From: Deinococcus aerolatus
GTDB lineage: Bacteria > Deinococcota > Deinococci > Deinococcales > Deinococcaceae
Assembly (NCBI RefSeq): GCF_014647055.1
Contig: NZ_BMOL01000002.1
Span: 62,001 to 126,000, forward strand
Direction: 5' to 3'
Length of the DNA stretch: 64,000 nt
Below, piece by piece: positions 42,780-56,387 of this stretch; position 1 is the first letter of the stretch, and each line of letters starts with the position of its first letter. The notes beneath the pieces were generated by a model that saw nothing but the letters and a program-made list of their open reading frames with translations, was not told where the DNA came from and made no database searches. The position numbers and the translations under genes were made by a program.

Positions 42780-43937
42780 ATGAGTGATCCTGCCGTGTCT
42801 GCCCGTGATGAGCCGTTGCTGGGCCGACATGTCCAGCCTCCGTGCCCCGCGGCCGGGCCCTTTCCGGCCACCGTCACCGAATATCCCGTCACCTTTACCG
42901 GCACGGCCCAGGAATATTTCCGGCTGTGGATCGTGAATATCGCCCTGACCTTCGTGACGCTGGGGCTGTACCTGCCGTGGGCGCGTGTCCGCAACCGGCA
43001 ATATTTCTACGGACACACCTGGGTGGATGGCCAGAACTTCGAGTACCGCGCCAGTCCGGCGGCGCTGCTACGCGGCTACCTGCTGGTGGCGGCGCTGTTC
43101 CTGGCCTACGCGGTGTCCGGGCAGTTTGAATCCACGCAGTGGGTGGCCGGGGTGCTGGTGCTGATCTACGGCGCCGCCTACCCGCTGCTGGTGCGCCAGT
43201 CCATGCGCTTTCAGGCGGTCAATACCGTTCACCGGGGGCTGCGCTTCCGCTTTCACGGTACGGTGGGCAGGGCGTATGTGGCCTATCTGGTGACCAATTT
43301 TGTGGCGGGCATCTCCGCCGGATTGGCGCTGCCGTGGGCGTGGTACATGCAGCGGCGCTATCAGACCGAGGGGCTGGCCTACGGCGCGGCGCGGGCCACC
43401 TTCCGGGGCGATGTCGGCCCCTTCTACCTGATCGGCCTGACCGCTCTGGGGCTGACCCTTGCGGGCGGCGTGATTCTCGGCGTGCCGCTGTTCGCGCTGG
43501 CGGCGGCGCTGCTGAGTGGGTTTGACGCTGGCCTTCTCGATTCAGGCAACATACTGTCGTCCGGCCTGTGGCTGGCGGCGCTGGTGGCCGGCTATCTGGC
43601 CGTCCTGATCCTGTACGTGGTGGCGTGGCAGTACGTGCGCGGCGCGACGATGGTCTACATGCTGAACAACGTGGAACTGGGCGGCGTGTTCCGGACACGG
43701 GCCACCTTCAGTCCGTGGCGGCTGGTGTGGATCAGCGTCAGCAACAGCGCCGCGCGGGTGCTGACGCTGGGGCTGGCGTCACCGTGGGCTGCCGTGCGCC
43801 AGACCCGTTACATTCTGGGTGGCGTGACGGTGCGCGCCATTGCCCCGCTGGACGACTTCGTGGCGGGCGTGGGCGGTGAGGCCTCCGCGTTCGGTGAGGC
43901 CGCCACCGAACTGCTTGACATTCAGGTGGGCTTCTAG
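42780..43937 (+). CDS. DUF898 (YjgN-like) membrane protein
   Basis: 385 residues. Repeated module: FTGTAQEYFRLWIVNIALTFVTLGLYLPWARVR near the N-terminus, FHGTVGRAYVAYLVTN in the middle and a diverged third copy, each pairing two hydrophobic helices, giving six or more membrane spans. This is the DUF898/YjgN layout; the function is unknown. The stop TAG overlaps the GTG of the M48 protease (TAGTG), so the two proteins probably act together in the membrane. Confidence 0.85.
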   Translation: MSDPAVSARDEPLLGRHVQPPCPAAGPFPATVTEYPVTFTGTAQEYFRLWIVNIALTFVTLGLYLPWARVRNRQYFYGHTWVDGQNFEYRASPAALLRGYLLVAALFLAYAVSGQFESTQWVAGVLVLIYGAAYPLLVRQSMRFQAVNTVHRGLRFRFHGTVGRAYVAYLVTNFVAGISAGLALPWAWYMQRRYQTEGLAYGAARATFRGDVGPFYLIGLTALGLTLAGGVILGVPLFALAAALLSGFDAGLLDSGNILSSGLWLAALVAGYLAVLILYVVAWQYVRGATMVYMLNNVELGGVFRTRATFSPWRLVWISVSNSAARVLTLGLASPWAAVRQTRYILGGVTVRAIAPLDDFVAGVGGEASAFGEAATELLDIQVGF

Positions 43938-45046
43938 TGGGGCCGGACGGTGGGTCACTCGCCCTGCAGGGCGTGTATTTCGATGGCCGCAGCAGCCGCG
44001 ATCAGCCCGCGACGCTGACGGTGGCCGCGCAGACGGCGACGCTGAAGGTGGCCGGCGGGGCCGCCGAGCACCGCTGGCCTGCCCACCTGCTGGACGTGGA
44101 GGCCCCGGTGCCCGGTGTGCGCCGCGCCGTGACGCTGCCGGGCGGGGGCCGGTTCGAGACCCATGACGACGCGGGGGTCAGCGCGTGGGAACGCGCCACC
44201 GGGCGCAACCTTGCGCTGGGCGGCATCCGGGCGCTGGAGTCCCGCTGGGGGGCGGCGCTGGCCGCGCTGGGGGCCTCGCTGGTGGCGCTGGCGCTGTTCC
44301 TGATGTACGGCATCCCGGCCGTGGCGCGTCAGGCGGCCTTCGCCACGCCCCGCAGCGTGCTGGCCGCCTTTGACCGCGAGACCATCGGATTTCTGGAAAG
44401 CGGCGAATTCTTCGGCCCTTCCAGATTAAGCCTGGCCCGGCAGGCGCAGCTCGGGGCCGCGTTCCGTGAGGTGGCCGGCTGGGCGGGCAGCAATTACCCG
44501 TATCGCCTGCTGATCCGTGATGGCGAGGCGGGCGGCCCGAACGGGCTGGGCGCGAACGCCTTCGCCCTGCCCGGCGGCACGGTGGTCCTGACCGATCAGC
44601 TGGTGGCCCTGGCCGGCAGTGACCGCGAACTGATGGGCGTGCTGGCCCACGAAACCGGCCACGTCACCGGGCGGCATGGGCTGGCCGGGGTGTATCAGGC
44701 GCTGGGGCTGACCCTGGTGACCACCGTGGTGGCCGGCGACCTGATCAGCGCGGGAACCTTCGCGGCAGCGGTGCCGGCGGCCATCCTGAGCGGCGGCTAC
44801 TCGCGGGCGGCGGAAACCGAGGCGGACGAGGCATCGGGCCGCTACATGCTGGAGACCTACAGCACCACCCGGCCCCTGCGGACCATGCTGGCGCGCCTGG
44901 AACGGCAGGACCGGCAGAAGGAGGGCACGGCGACCACCTCGGGGCCGTCCCTGATCGACCTGCTCAGCACCCATCCCGGTACGCCGGCCCGCATCGAGCA
45001 CCTCAAGCGGCTGGAAGCGGACGGCCTGCCCGCGCCTTCACGCTAG
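43937..45046 (+). CDS. M48-family membrane metalloprotease
   Basis: 369 residues. N-terminal soluble beta-rich domain (about 1-88), one transmembrane helix (about 108-128) and an M48 peptidase domain: GTVVLTDQLVALAGSDRELMGVLAHETGH with HETGH as the zinc motif, and ETEADEASGRYM with the third ligand. It is homologous to HtpX/BepA-type proteases that remove misfolded envelope proteins. GTG 43937 is coupled to the DUF898 stop. The pairing suggests the DUF898 protein is its partner or substrate guide. Confidence 0.9.
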   Translation: MGPDGGSLALQGVYFDGRSSRDQPATLTVAAQTATLKVAGGAAEHRWPAHLLDVEAPVPGVRRAVTLPGGGRFETHDDAGVSAWERATGRNLALGGIRALESRWGAALAALGASLVALALFLMYGIPAVARQAAFATPRSVLAAFDRETIGFLESGEFFGPSRLSLARQAQLGAAFREVAGWAGSNYPYRLLIRDGEAGGPNGLGANAFALPGGTVVLTDQLVALAGSDRELMGVLAHETGHVTGRHGLAGVYQALGLTLVTTVVAGDLISAGTFAAAVPAAILSGGYSRAAETEADEASGRYMLETYSTTRPLRTMLARLERQDRQKEGTATTSGPSLIDLLSTHPGTPARIEHLKRLEADGLPAPSR

Positions 45047-45049
45047 CCT
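45044..45049 (+). promoter_or_regulatory. -10 box TAGCCT overlapping the M48 stop codon
   Basis: TAGCCT ends 6 nt before ATG 45056. Its first three bases are the M48 stop codon. Confidence 0.65.
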
Positions 45050-45055
45050 GCCAGG

Positions 45056-45633
45056 ATGGCCGCTTCCCTGAGCTTCACCGTCATCTCGACCAGTCTTGAT
45101 CCCGAGAGCCGCAGCGCGTGGCTGTGCACGCTGGCTGCCCGGCAGTTGCGCGGGGCCGGGCACGCGGTCACGCACCTCGACCTGCGCGAGACGCCGCTGC
45201 CCCCCTTCGACAACGCTGGCTGTTACGCCCACCCCAACGCCGGGGTCTACCACCGCGCCGTCCGCGAGGCCGACGGCGTGCTGCTGGGCGTCCCTGTGTA
45301 CAACTGGGGGCTGGGCTCTGGCGCGCGGGCGCTGGTGGAACTCACCGGCAGCAGCGACATCGGGCGCGGCCTGCACGGCGCGTGGTTTGACCGGCCCGTC
45401 ACGTTTCTGGTGTCTGGCGGGCTGGATCACGGTTACCTCAGCCACGGGGCATTCGCGCTGGGGCTGATGTACGACTTCCGCTGCGTCATCAACCCGCACT
45501 TCGTGTACGCCACCTCCGCCCACTGGGACGCGCCGGAGGTGCCAGGGGTCTGGCTGGCGGAGCGGCTAGCCAGAACGGTAGACCGGACTGTCGACCTCTC
45601 GGAGCGCCTGCACGGGCGCGACTATCACAGCGT

Positions 45634-45646
<13 letters not shown>
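45056..45646 (+). CDS. NAD(P)H-dependent FMN reductase family flavoprotein
   Basis: 196 residues. Flavodoxin-like fold with the FMN phosphate loop [14 protein letters not shown], the family motif [21 protein letters not shown] (SsuE/azoreductase-like), and [11 protein letters not shown]. Reductases of this group supply reduced flavin or reduce quinones; the actual role is unknown. ATG 45056 is leaderless. The end overlaps the pseudouridine synthase start. Confidence 0.82.
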
Positions 45647-46383
<737 letters not shown>

Positions 46384-46408
46384 CCCGCTAAGTGTGATGC
46401 ATGCTGCC

Positions 46409-46436
46409 TTGTCCTTTTCTCTAATCCGAGTAGTCT
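46409..46436 (+). promoter_or_regulatory. Promoter of the feo operon
   Basis: -35 TTGTCC (46409-46414) and -10 TAGTCT (46431-46436) with a 16-nt spacer. The -10 ends 8 nt before ATG 46445 of a mini-ORF. I see no clear Fur or DtxR box. Confidence 0.55.
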
Positions 46437-46444
46437 GGTCGGGT

Positions 46445-46474
46445 ATGGGATCTCCCACCTCGGAGCAGGCATGA
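46445..46474 (+). CDS. Leaderless 9-residue mini-ORF coupled to feoA
   Basis: ATG 46445 starts 8 nt after TAGTCT and encodes MGSPTSEQA. Its TGA (46472-46474) overlaps the feoA ATG (46471-46473) as ATGA. GGAG for feoA lies inside the mini-ORF, 5 nt before the feoA start. A short palindrome TGGGATCTCCCA also lies inside it. Translation is inferred. Confidence 0.5.
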   Translation: MGSPTSEQA

Positions 46475-46697
46475 ACGAACGGACGCTGGACACCCTGGCC
46501 CCTGGTGAGCACGCCCATGTGGTGGGGCTGGCCCCGGACCATCCGCTGCGCCGCCGCCTGTTGGAACTGGGCTTCGTCCGCGGCGCCCCGGTGACTGTGG
46601 TGCGCCGCGCCCCGCTGGGCGATCCGCTGGAAGTGCGGGTCAACGGCACTGACCTGGCCCTGCGTGCCGCCGACCTGCAAGGCATCCGGGTGAGACA

Positions 46698-46701
<4 letters not shown>
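46471..46701 (+). CDS. feoA: Ferrous iron transport protein A
   Basis: 76 residues. SH3-like FeoA domain: [44 protein letters not shown], with the typical G(F/L)VRGxxVxV core. It is a cytoplasmic helper of FeoB. The start overlaps a mini-ORF stop (ATGA) and the end overlaps feoB as GTGA. Confidence 0.93.
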
Positions 46702-48922
<2,221 letters not shown>

Positions 48923-48923
<1 letters not shown>

Positions 48924-49222
48924 TGGCGCCCACCGCACCGGCTCCGCTGGCGGTCATCCTCCGTGTGGTGGCCGGGGAACCTCGCACGCCCTCGGAACTG
49001 GCCCATGATCTGGGCAGCTCCGAAGCGGCCCTGAGCGGGATGCTGCGAACCCTGCAAACCGGCGGCTACGTGCAGGAGGCCCTGCCGGCCACCGACGGCT
49101 GTGCCTGTGGGCCGTGCGCCCTGAAAAGCATGTGCCGCAACGCGAACGGCGAGGCGGCGCCGCTGGGCCTCCTTAAGCTCACGCCACGGGGAGAAGCCTA
49201 CCTGGGGCGACTCCGCAGCTGA
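48923..49222 (+). CDS. feoC: FeoC-like winged-helix protein with cysteine cluster
   Basis: 99 residues. Winged-helix domain ([23 protein letters not shown] to GGYVQEA) followed by a four-Cys cluster, Cys60, Cys62, Cys65 and Cys71 ([13 protein letters not shown]), comparable to the Cys loop of E. coli FeoC that binds a [4Fe-4S] cluster. It may sense iron or oxygen and protect or regulate FeoB. GTG 48923 overlaps the feoB stop (TAGTG). Third gene of the feo operon. Confidence 0.82.
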
Positions 49223-49225
49223 ATC

Positions 49226-49927
49226 CTACTCTTCCGGCCACACCAGGGCGGGGTCATCGGTTGCAGGCCAGCACACAGGCAGGCTGAGGGTCCAGCCTTC
49301 CCCTGAGATTTCCCGCACCGGCACCACGCCCACGCCGCTGCCGCAGATCCACGCGCGGGTCGCGCGGGACACTTCGCTGGGGTGAACCCCTAGCTCTGAC
49401 CAATCCTGGCCTGCCAGGAACGCGGCCCGCGTGAGGCCCGGCAACCCGCCCGCGGGGACAATCCGTTGCCCACCAATCTCCAGCAGCGGCGAGGTGCGCG
49501 AGCCGTCGGCCAGCGTGCCGTCCGGGCCGACGAGCCAGCCCTCGAAAACGTCTGCGGCCTCCTGCCGGGCGAGGCGGTACGGCAGGTAGTTGCCGGTCTT
49601 GTGCGCGCCCAGTTGCGGGTGGACTTGAACGCCCGTCAGGCGCACGCGCACGCCGCCTTCTGGACGTGGGCCGGGGGTCAGCGGACGGTGGGTCCAGAAG
49701 GTGCCGTCCCCTGTGACCGTGACGCGCAGCAGCCCCCAGGGCCACGGGTCCAGCGTGGGGCACCCGGCGTCCGGGGCCGGCAGGTCCAGAAAGGCGCAGG
49801 TTTGCCGCAACCGTTCCAGATGTGCGGCCCACAGCACCGGCTCACCCCGCCGCGTGCGGACGGTGGCAAACGCGCTCAGGCCGTGCAGCCACGCGGGATG
49901 GTCCAGCCCGGAAGGCAGGGGCTTCAT
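49226..49927 (-). CDS. pabC: Aminodeoxychorismate lyase-like PLP enzyme (class IV aminotransferase fold)
   Basis: 233 residues, a little shorter than the usual 260-280. Class IV fold: HGLSAFATVRTRRGEPVLWAAHLERL, the PLP Lys in LGAHKTGNYLPY, VGPDGTLADGSRTSPL (E/D-GTxxxxS loop), and GGLPGLTRAAFL. It would release pyruvate from aminodeoxychorismate to give p-aminobenzoate. ATG 49927 overlaps the stop of the fused synthase gene (ATGA), which supports the assignment. Confidence 0.85.
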   Translation of the reverse strand: MKPLPSGLDHPAWLHGLSAFATVRTRRGEPVLWAAHLERLRQTCAFLDLPAPDAGCPTLDPWPWGLLRVTVTGDGTFWTHRPLTPGPRPEGGVRVRLTGVQVHPQLGAHKTGNYLPYRLARQEAADVFEGWLVGPDGTLADGSRTSPLLEIGGQRIVPAGGLPGLTRAAFLAGQDWSELGVHPSEVSRATRAWICGSGVGVVPVREISGEGWTLSLPVCWPATDDPALVWPEE

Positions 49928-51858
49928 GTCTTTTGTCCCTGGTGGGCCACCTGTTCGTTCCACTCCCGGCTCAGCCGCAGCCAGTTGCCCAGCAGCACCC
50001 GGCCCGCCGGACTCAGGACGCTCTCGGGGTGGAACTGCACGCCCCAGGCGGGGCGACCGGGGGCAGCCAGCGCCATGGTCTCGCCGCCGGCACCGGTGGC
50101 GGTGACGTGTTCTGGCGGCAGGCCACGCACCACCAGCGAGTGGTAGCGGCCGAACGCTGCGCCGGGCGGCACATCCTGAAATAGCCCCGCGCCGCCGTGC
50201 TGCACTGCCTCCGGGCGGCCATGCACCGGCGCAGCCCGTACCACCGCGCCGCCCAGCACCTGCCCCAGCGCCTGATGGCCCAGGCACACGCCCAGCAGTG
50301 GCTGCCCCCGGCGCAGGCATTCGCGGGTCAGCGCCAGCGTGGGGCCACTGCTGTCGGGCGTACCCGGTCCCGGCCCGGTCAGCACGGCGTCCGGGCGCCC
50401 GCACAGGAGGTCGGCCACTGCCGAGTCCTGGGAAAAGATCGTGACCGCTGCGCCCAGCGCCCGCAGGTCATGTACCAGATTCCAGGTGAACGAGTCGCGG
50501 TTGTCCAGCAGATGCACCCGGAGTCCTGCTCCCGGGTTGTGGGTGGCAGGTGGCGGCGTCCACACCCGGCCCGGCGTGGGCGCCGCGGGCGGCTGGGCCG
50601 GACGCCCCGGCACGCCCGACAGTGCGCTCAGCAGGGCCTGGGCCTTGTGCACCGTCTCGCTTGCCTCATGGGCCGGGTGCGAGTCGATGACGGTGCCGCC
50701 ACCCGCCCGGACCACCACCTCCCAGTGCTGTTCCGATCTGGTGGAGTGCCGTTCCACTCTTGTAAAGGCCGCCGTGCGGATCAGGATGTTTACGTCCACC
50801 CGCGCGCCGCTGAGGATCCCGACGCCCCCGGTGTACCATTCGCGCGGCCCCGGCTCATGGTCGCGGATGGCGGTCATCACCCGCGCCTTGGGCGCGCCCG
50901 TGATGGTCCCGCCCGGAAAGGTGGCCGCCAGCACGTCGGGCAGTGTCACGCCGTCTGCCGCCCGGCCCCGCACTTCCGAGACCAGATGCATCACGTGACT
51001 GTAACGTTCCACCAGCATCAGTTCCGGCACACTGACACTTCCCGCCGCCGACACCCGGCCCAGGTCGTGGCGCACCAGATCCACCAGCATCAGGTGCTCC
51101 GAGACCTCCTTGGGGGATGAGCGCACCTCGGCCTCCAGCGCGGCGTCCTCGGCGGGGGTCTGACCGCGCCGCCGGGTGCCGGCAATCGGGCGGGCCGAGA
51201 CCTCGCCCCCGGCCCACTCCACCAGTCGTTCGGGGCTGCACGACACCACCACCTCTTCGCCCATGTCCAGAAAGGCCATGAACGGGCTGGGATTCAGGTC
51301 CCGCAGCCGCAGGTACGCCGCCAGCGGATCGCCCTGTGCCTGCGCCCGCACCCCCCGCGAGAGGTTGACCTGATACACCTCGCCTGCGCGGATCAGTTCC
51401 TGAATGGCCCGCACGCCCGCCGGGTAGTCCACATCATCCGCGCCGAATTCGCCCACGCTCAGCGCCGGCCGGGGGGCCGGGTCCAGGGCCAGGACCCGCG
51501 CCCAGTCCACGTGCGGAGGCCCCACCACCTCCAGCGTGCCGGCGAGCCGGTCCCACACCAGTCCGGAGGGGTAGTGGCCCCACCACGCCGCCTCGCCGCG
51601 TGCCGGGTGTGTGTCCAGTCCGAAGTCCCGCGCCGCCTCGTACTTCAGGCCGCCCAGCCACGCGGGAAACAGGGCGGGTCCGCCGGGACGAGTTGGCAGG
51701 GCCATCTGAACCCGCGTCGGCCACGCACTCAGGAACGAGAAGCGCCCATACGGCACGGCAGGCCCCAACGATTCCAGCAGGGCCACGCCCGGCGCGTCCG
51801 CCGCCCGCAGGCGCAGCAGGACGTCGGCGGGGGAGAGGAGAGAGGGCGCGGCAGGCAC
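49924..51858 (-). CDS. Fused chorismate-binding synthase and glutamine amidotransferase (PabB-PabA or TrpE-TrpG type)
   Basis: 644 residues. The N-terminal synthase half (about 1-410) has the chorismate-binding core with GGTITGAPKARVMTAI. The C-terminal glutamine amidotransferase (about 440-640) has GPGPGTPDSSG, the catalytic Cys in LLGVCLGHQ (about residue 525) and GVQFHPES. The position that is Lys in typical PabB (PIKGT) is Ala here (PIAGT, about 223-227), and LLES (27-30) looks like the Trp-binding motif of TrpE, so anthranilate synthase is possible. The overlapping pabC-like gene argues for p-aminobenzoate. TACAAT 6 nt before GTG 51858 marks a leaderless operon. Confidence 0.85.
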   Translation of the reverse strand: MPAAPSLLSPADVLLRLRAADAPGVALLESLGPAVPYGRFSFLSAWPTRVQMALPTRPGGPALFPAWLGGLKYEAARDFGLDTHPARGEAAWWGHYPSGLVWDRLAGTLEVVGPPHVDWARVLALDPAPRPALSVGEFGADDVDYPAGVRAIQELIRAGEVYQVNLSRGVRAQAQGDPLAAYLRLRDLNPSPFMAFLDMGEEVVVSCSPERLVEWAGGEVSARPIAGTRRRGQTPAEDAALEAEVRSSPKEVSEHLMLVDLVRHDLGRVSAAGSVSVPELMLVERYSHVMHLVSEVRGRAADGVTLPDVLAATFPGGTITGAPKARVMTAIRDHEPGPREWYTGGVGILSGARVDVNILIRTAAFTRVERHSTRSEQHWEVVVRAGGGTVIDSHPAHEASETVHKAQALLSALSGVPGRPAQPPAAPTPGRVWTPPPATHNPGAGLRVHLLDNRDSFTWNLVHDLRALGAAVTIFSQDSAVADLLCGRPDAVLTGPGPGTPDSSGPTLALTRECLRRGQPLLGVCLGHQALGQVLGGAVVRAAPVHGRPEAVQHGGAGLFQDVPPGAAFGRYHSLVVRGLPPEHVTATGAGGETMALAAPGRPAWGVQFHPESVLSPAGRVLLGNWLRLSREWNEQVAHQGQKT

Positions 51859-51864
51859 CCCGGA

Positions 51865-51870
51865 ATTGTA
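51865..51870 (-). promoter_or_regulatory. -10 box TACAAT for the pabAB-pabC operon
   Basis: TACAAT on the minus strand ends 6 nt before GTG 51858 and fixes that start. Confidence 0.65.
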
Positions 51871-51932
51871 CGCAGCGCGGCCCTGGAGGGTGCCCTTCCC
51901 TAATCCCTTACAGTTTACCCGGAATTGGGTGA

Positions 51933-51938
51933 TAGACT
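51933..51938 (+). promoter_or_regulatory. -10 box TAGACT for the Rrf2 gene
   Basis: TAGACT ends 6 nt before ATG 51945. TTACAG 19 nt upstream is a weak -35. Confidence 0.6.
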
Positions 51939-51944
51939 ACCTCC

Positions 51945-52409
<465 letters not shown>

Positions 52410-52432
52410 AGACCGGGTGCCCCAGGCAGCGC

Positions 52433-52476
52433 GCAGGAGGCGGTCCCGATCTTCCCGGACCGCCTCCTGCCCTTTT
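52433..52476 (+). terminator. Terminator after the Rrf2 gene
   Basis: A perfect 14-bp stem (52433-52446 with 52457-52470), then CTTTTT. The best intrinsic terminator of the window. Confidence 0.9.
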
Positions 52477-52539
52477 TCCTGCCCGCTCTGCCCGGGCTGA
52501 ATCTGACGGGGCGATTGCGCGCAACTGCGGGTCATGTGG

Positions 52540-52568
52540 TTCACGGTGACGGCCCGACTGCGTATCCT
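52540..52568 (+). promoter_or_regulatory. Promoter of pyrD
   Basis: -35 TTCACG (52540-52545), 17-nt spacer, -10 TATCCT (52563-52568), which ends 8 nt before ATG 52577, consistent with a leaderless mRNA. Confidence 0.6.
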
Positions 52569-52576
52569 GTCTGACG

Positions 52577-53662
52577 ATGTATCGCCGCCTTGCCCGCCCC
52601 CTGCTGTTTCGCCTGGACGCCGAAGACGCCCACCACCTGACCCTGGGCGTGCTGGAGGCCGCCTCGAAGGTTCCAGGCTGGCCTGCGCTGGCCCGCGCCG
52701 TTGCGTCTCCGGCCCCGGCCCTGGGGCAGACGCTGTTCGGACAGCCCTTCGCCTCGCCCATCGGACTGGCGGCGGGGCTGGACAAGAACGCGGTGGCGGT
52801 GCCGGCCTTTGCCGCCCTGGGCTTCGGCTTTCTGGAGGTGGGCACAGTCACCCCGCGGCCCCAGCCAGGCAACGCCCGCCCCCGGCTGTTCCGGCTGCTG
52901 GAGGACGAGGCGCTGATCAACCGCATGGGCTTCAACAACGCGGGTGCCGGGGCGCTACACGCCCGTCTGAGCGCCCTGTCCACGCGGCCCGCGCCGGTGT
53001 GGGTCAACATCGGCAGAAACAAGGACACGCCCAACGAGGAAGCCGCCGGAGATTACCTGAAGTGCGTTCAGGCCCTGCACGACGTGGCCGACGCCTTCGT
53101 TATCAACGTCAGCAGTCCCAACACGCCGGGGCTGCGGGCGCTGCAGGCTGCCGACGGGCTGGGCGAACTGGTGCGCGCCGTACTGCAGGAAGTGGAGCGG
53201 GGCCGCGTGCACAATCTGCGCCGCCTGCCGGTGCTGGTGAAACTGGCCCCGGATCTGCACCCCGCCGACTTCGAGGCCAGCGTGGGCGCGGTGCAGGCAG
53301 CAGGGGCACACGGGCTGATCGTCAGCAACACGACGCTGTCGCGCGACGGGCTGTTCAGCGGGCGGGCGGGCGAGGCGGGCGGCCTGAGCGGACGGCCCCT
53401 GACCCGCAAGTCCACCGCGCTGGTTCGCGAGGCCTACCGCCTGACCGGGGGAACGCTGCCCATTGTGGGGGTCGGCGGCATCTTCAGCCCCGCTGACGCC
53501 TACGCCAAGCTGCGTGCCGGGGCCAGCCTGCTGGAGGTCTACAGCGCCCTGGTCTACGAGGGACCGGGACTGGTGCGCCGCCTGAACCGGGGGCTGGCGG
53601 ACCTACTGGCCCGCGACGGCGTGCAGAACGTGGCCGGGATCGTCGGCGTGGACGCCCGCTAG
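52577..53662 (+). CDS. pyrD: Dihydroorotate dehydrogenase (quinone), class 2
   Basis: 361 residues. Oxidises dihydroorotate to orotate with FMN and membrane quinone (pyrimidine synthesis). The N-terminal helical extension (LARPLLFRLDAEDAHHLTLGVLEA) that binds the membrane is specific to class 2. The FMN barrel has GLAAGLDKNA, GTVTPRPQPGNARPRLFRL, NRMGFNNAG, INVSSPNTPGLR with the catalytic Ser, VKLAPDL, SNTTLSR and GVGGIFS. A phosphoesterase gene follows after 2 nt. Confidence 0.97.
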   Translation: MYRRLARPLLFRLDAEDAHHLTLGVLEAASKVPGWPALARAVASPAPALGQTLFGQPFASPIGLAAGLDKNAVAVPAFAALGFGFLEVGTVTPRPQPGNARPRLFRLLEDEALINRMGFNNAGAGALHARLSALSTRPAPVWVNIGRNKDTPNEEAAGDYLKCVQALHDVADAFVINVSSPNTPGLRALQAADGLGELVRAVLQEVERGRVHNLRRLPVLVKLAPDLHPADFEASVGAVQAAGAHGLIVSNTTLSRDGLFSGRAGEAGGLSGRPLTRKSTALVREAYRLTGGTLPIVGVGGIFSPADAYAKLRAGASLLEVYSALVYEGPGLVRRLNRGLADLLARDGVQNVAGIVGVDAR

Positions 53663-53664
53663 CC

Positions 53665-54423
53665 GTGCGGGTCGCCGTCATCAGCGACGTGCACGGCAAC
53701 GCCTTCGCGCTGGACGCCGTGCTGGCAGACCTGCGGGCCGCCTCGCCGGACCTGATCGTCAACCTGGGAGACCAGATCGAGGGCAGTGCCGATCCTGCCC
53801 GCGCCGCCGCCTTGCAGGTGGGGCTGGGGGCCACCGAGGTGCGCGGCAACAACGAGGAGAAGCTGTGGCCAGGCGGCCGGCGCGCAAAGATCTCGCTGGA
53901 GTTGGGGGCGTGGCTGGAGACCCAGCTGGACGCCGCCGCCCTGGCCCGGCTGGCCGCCCTGCCGCTGACCGCCCACGCGCTGGACGGGCGGCTGTTTGCG
54001 TGCCACGGTACCCCCCACAGCGCCTGGGACATGCTGCTGTGGGAGTGGCGGTTTGACTCTGCAGGAAGCGGAATGGGGACGGAGGCAGGGTTCTACCGGG
54101 CGCGTGATCCCCGCGAACTGCGCGCCATCGTGGAGCCGCTCAACGCCGAGGTGGTCGTGTGCGGCCACACCCACCGCCCCGGGGCCACCCGCGTGGGCGA
54201 CACGCTGGTGGTCAATACCGGCCCGGTCAGCGATCAGGTGGACGGTGACCCGCGCGCCCGCTGGACGCTGCTGGAGCGGCGGGCCGGACAGTGGGCCGTG
54301 GACTTCCGCGCCGTGCCCTTCGACATCGAGGCGGCCGTGCGCTGGTCTGCGGCGCATTCTCCCTTCGGGGAGTTTGAGGCCGCGCTGATGAGGAGGGGCG
54401 AGATGGTGGGGCGGGGCGGGTAA
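53665..54423 (+). CDS. Metallophosphoesterase (YfcE/MJ0936-like)
   Basis: 252 residues. Calcineurin-like fold: ISDVHGNAFALDAVL (DxH), NLGDQIEG (GDxxxG), EVRGNNEEKLW (GNxx), CHGTPHSAWD and VVCGHTHRPGATRVGDTLVVNTG. These give the dinuclear metal site. The substrate is unknown: phosphodiesters or serine/threonine phosphates are typical. GTG 53665 lies two bases after the pyrD stop, so it is likely co-transcribed. Confidence 0.88.
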   Translation: MRVAVISDVHGNAFALDAVLADLRAASPDLIVNLGDQIEGSADPARAAALQVGLGATEVRGNNEEKLWPGGRRAKISLELGAWLETQLDAAALARLAALPLTAHALDGRLFACHGTPHSAWDMLLWEWRFDSAGSGMGTEAGFYRARDPRELRAIVEPLNAEVVVCGHTHRPGATRVGDTLVVNTGPVSDQVDGDPRARWTLLERRAGQWAVDFRAVPFDIEAAVRWSAAHSPFGEFEAALMRRGEMVGRGG

Positions 54424-54527
54424 GGCACCGGGGATGAGGCGCGGCGGTCCAGGCAGAGGGAGCCTCCAGCCGCGCGGGGTGGACGCAGCCCGCGCTGGAT
54501 GTCACTGACTCTGCCGGCCACTGCTTC

Positions 54528-54533
54528 TAGACT
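54528..54533 (+). promoter_or_regulatory. -10 box TAGACT for the histidine kinase
   Basis: TAGACT ends 7 nt before ATG 54541 and decides this start over an upstream in-frame codon. Confidence 0.65.
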
Positions 54534-54540
54534 GACCGAC

Positions 54541-56301
<1,761 letters not shown>

Positions 56302-56387
56302 GCGGAGGCGCCGGGAGGGAGGTCACGCCGCATGGACGGTGGCCGCTTTTTCCTTCTCATGGCCCTTTTGCCCCTCACAGCGGGCGC

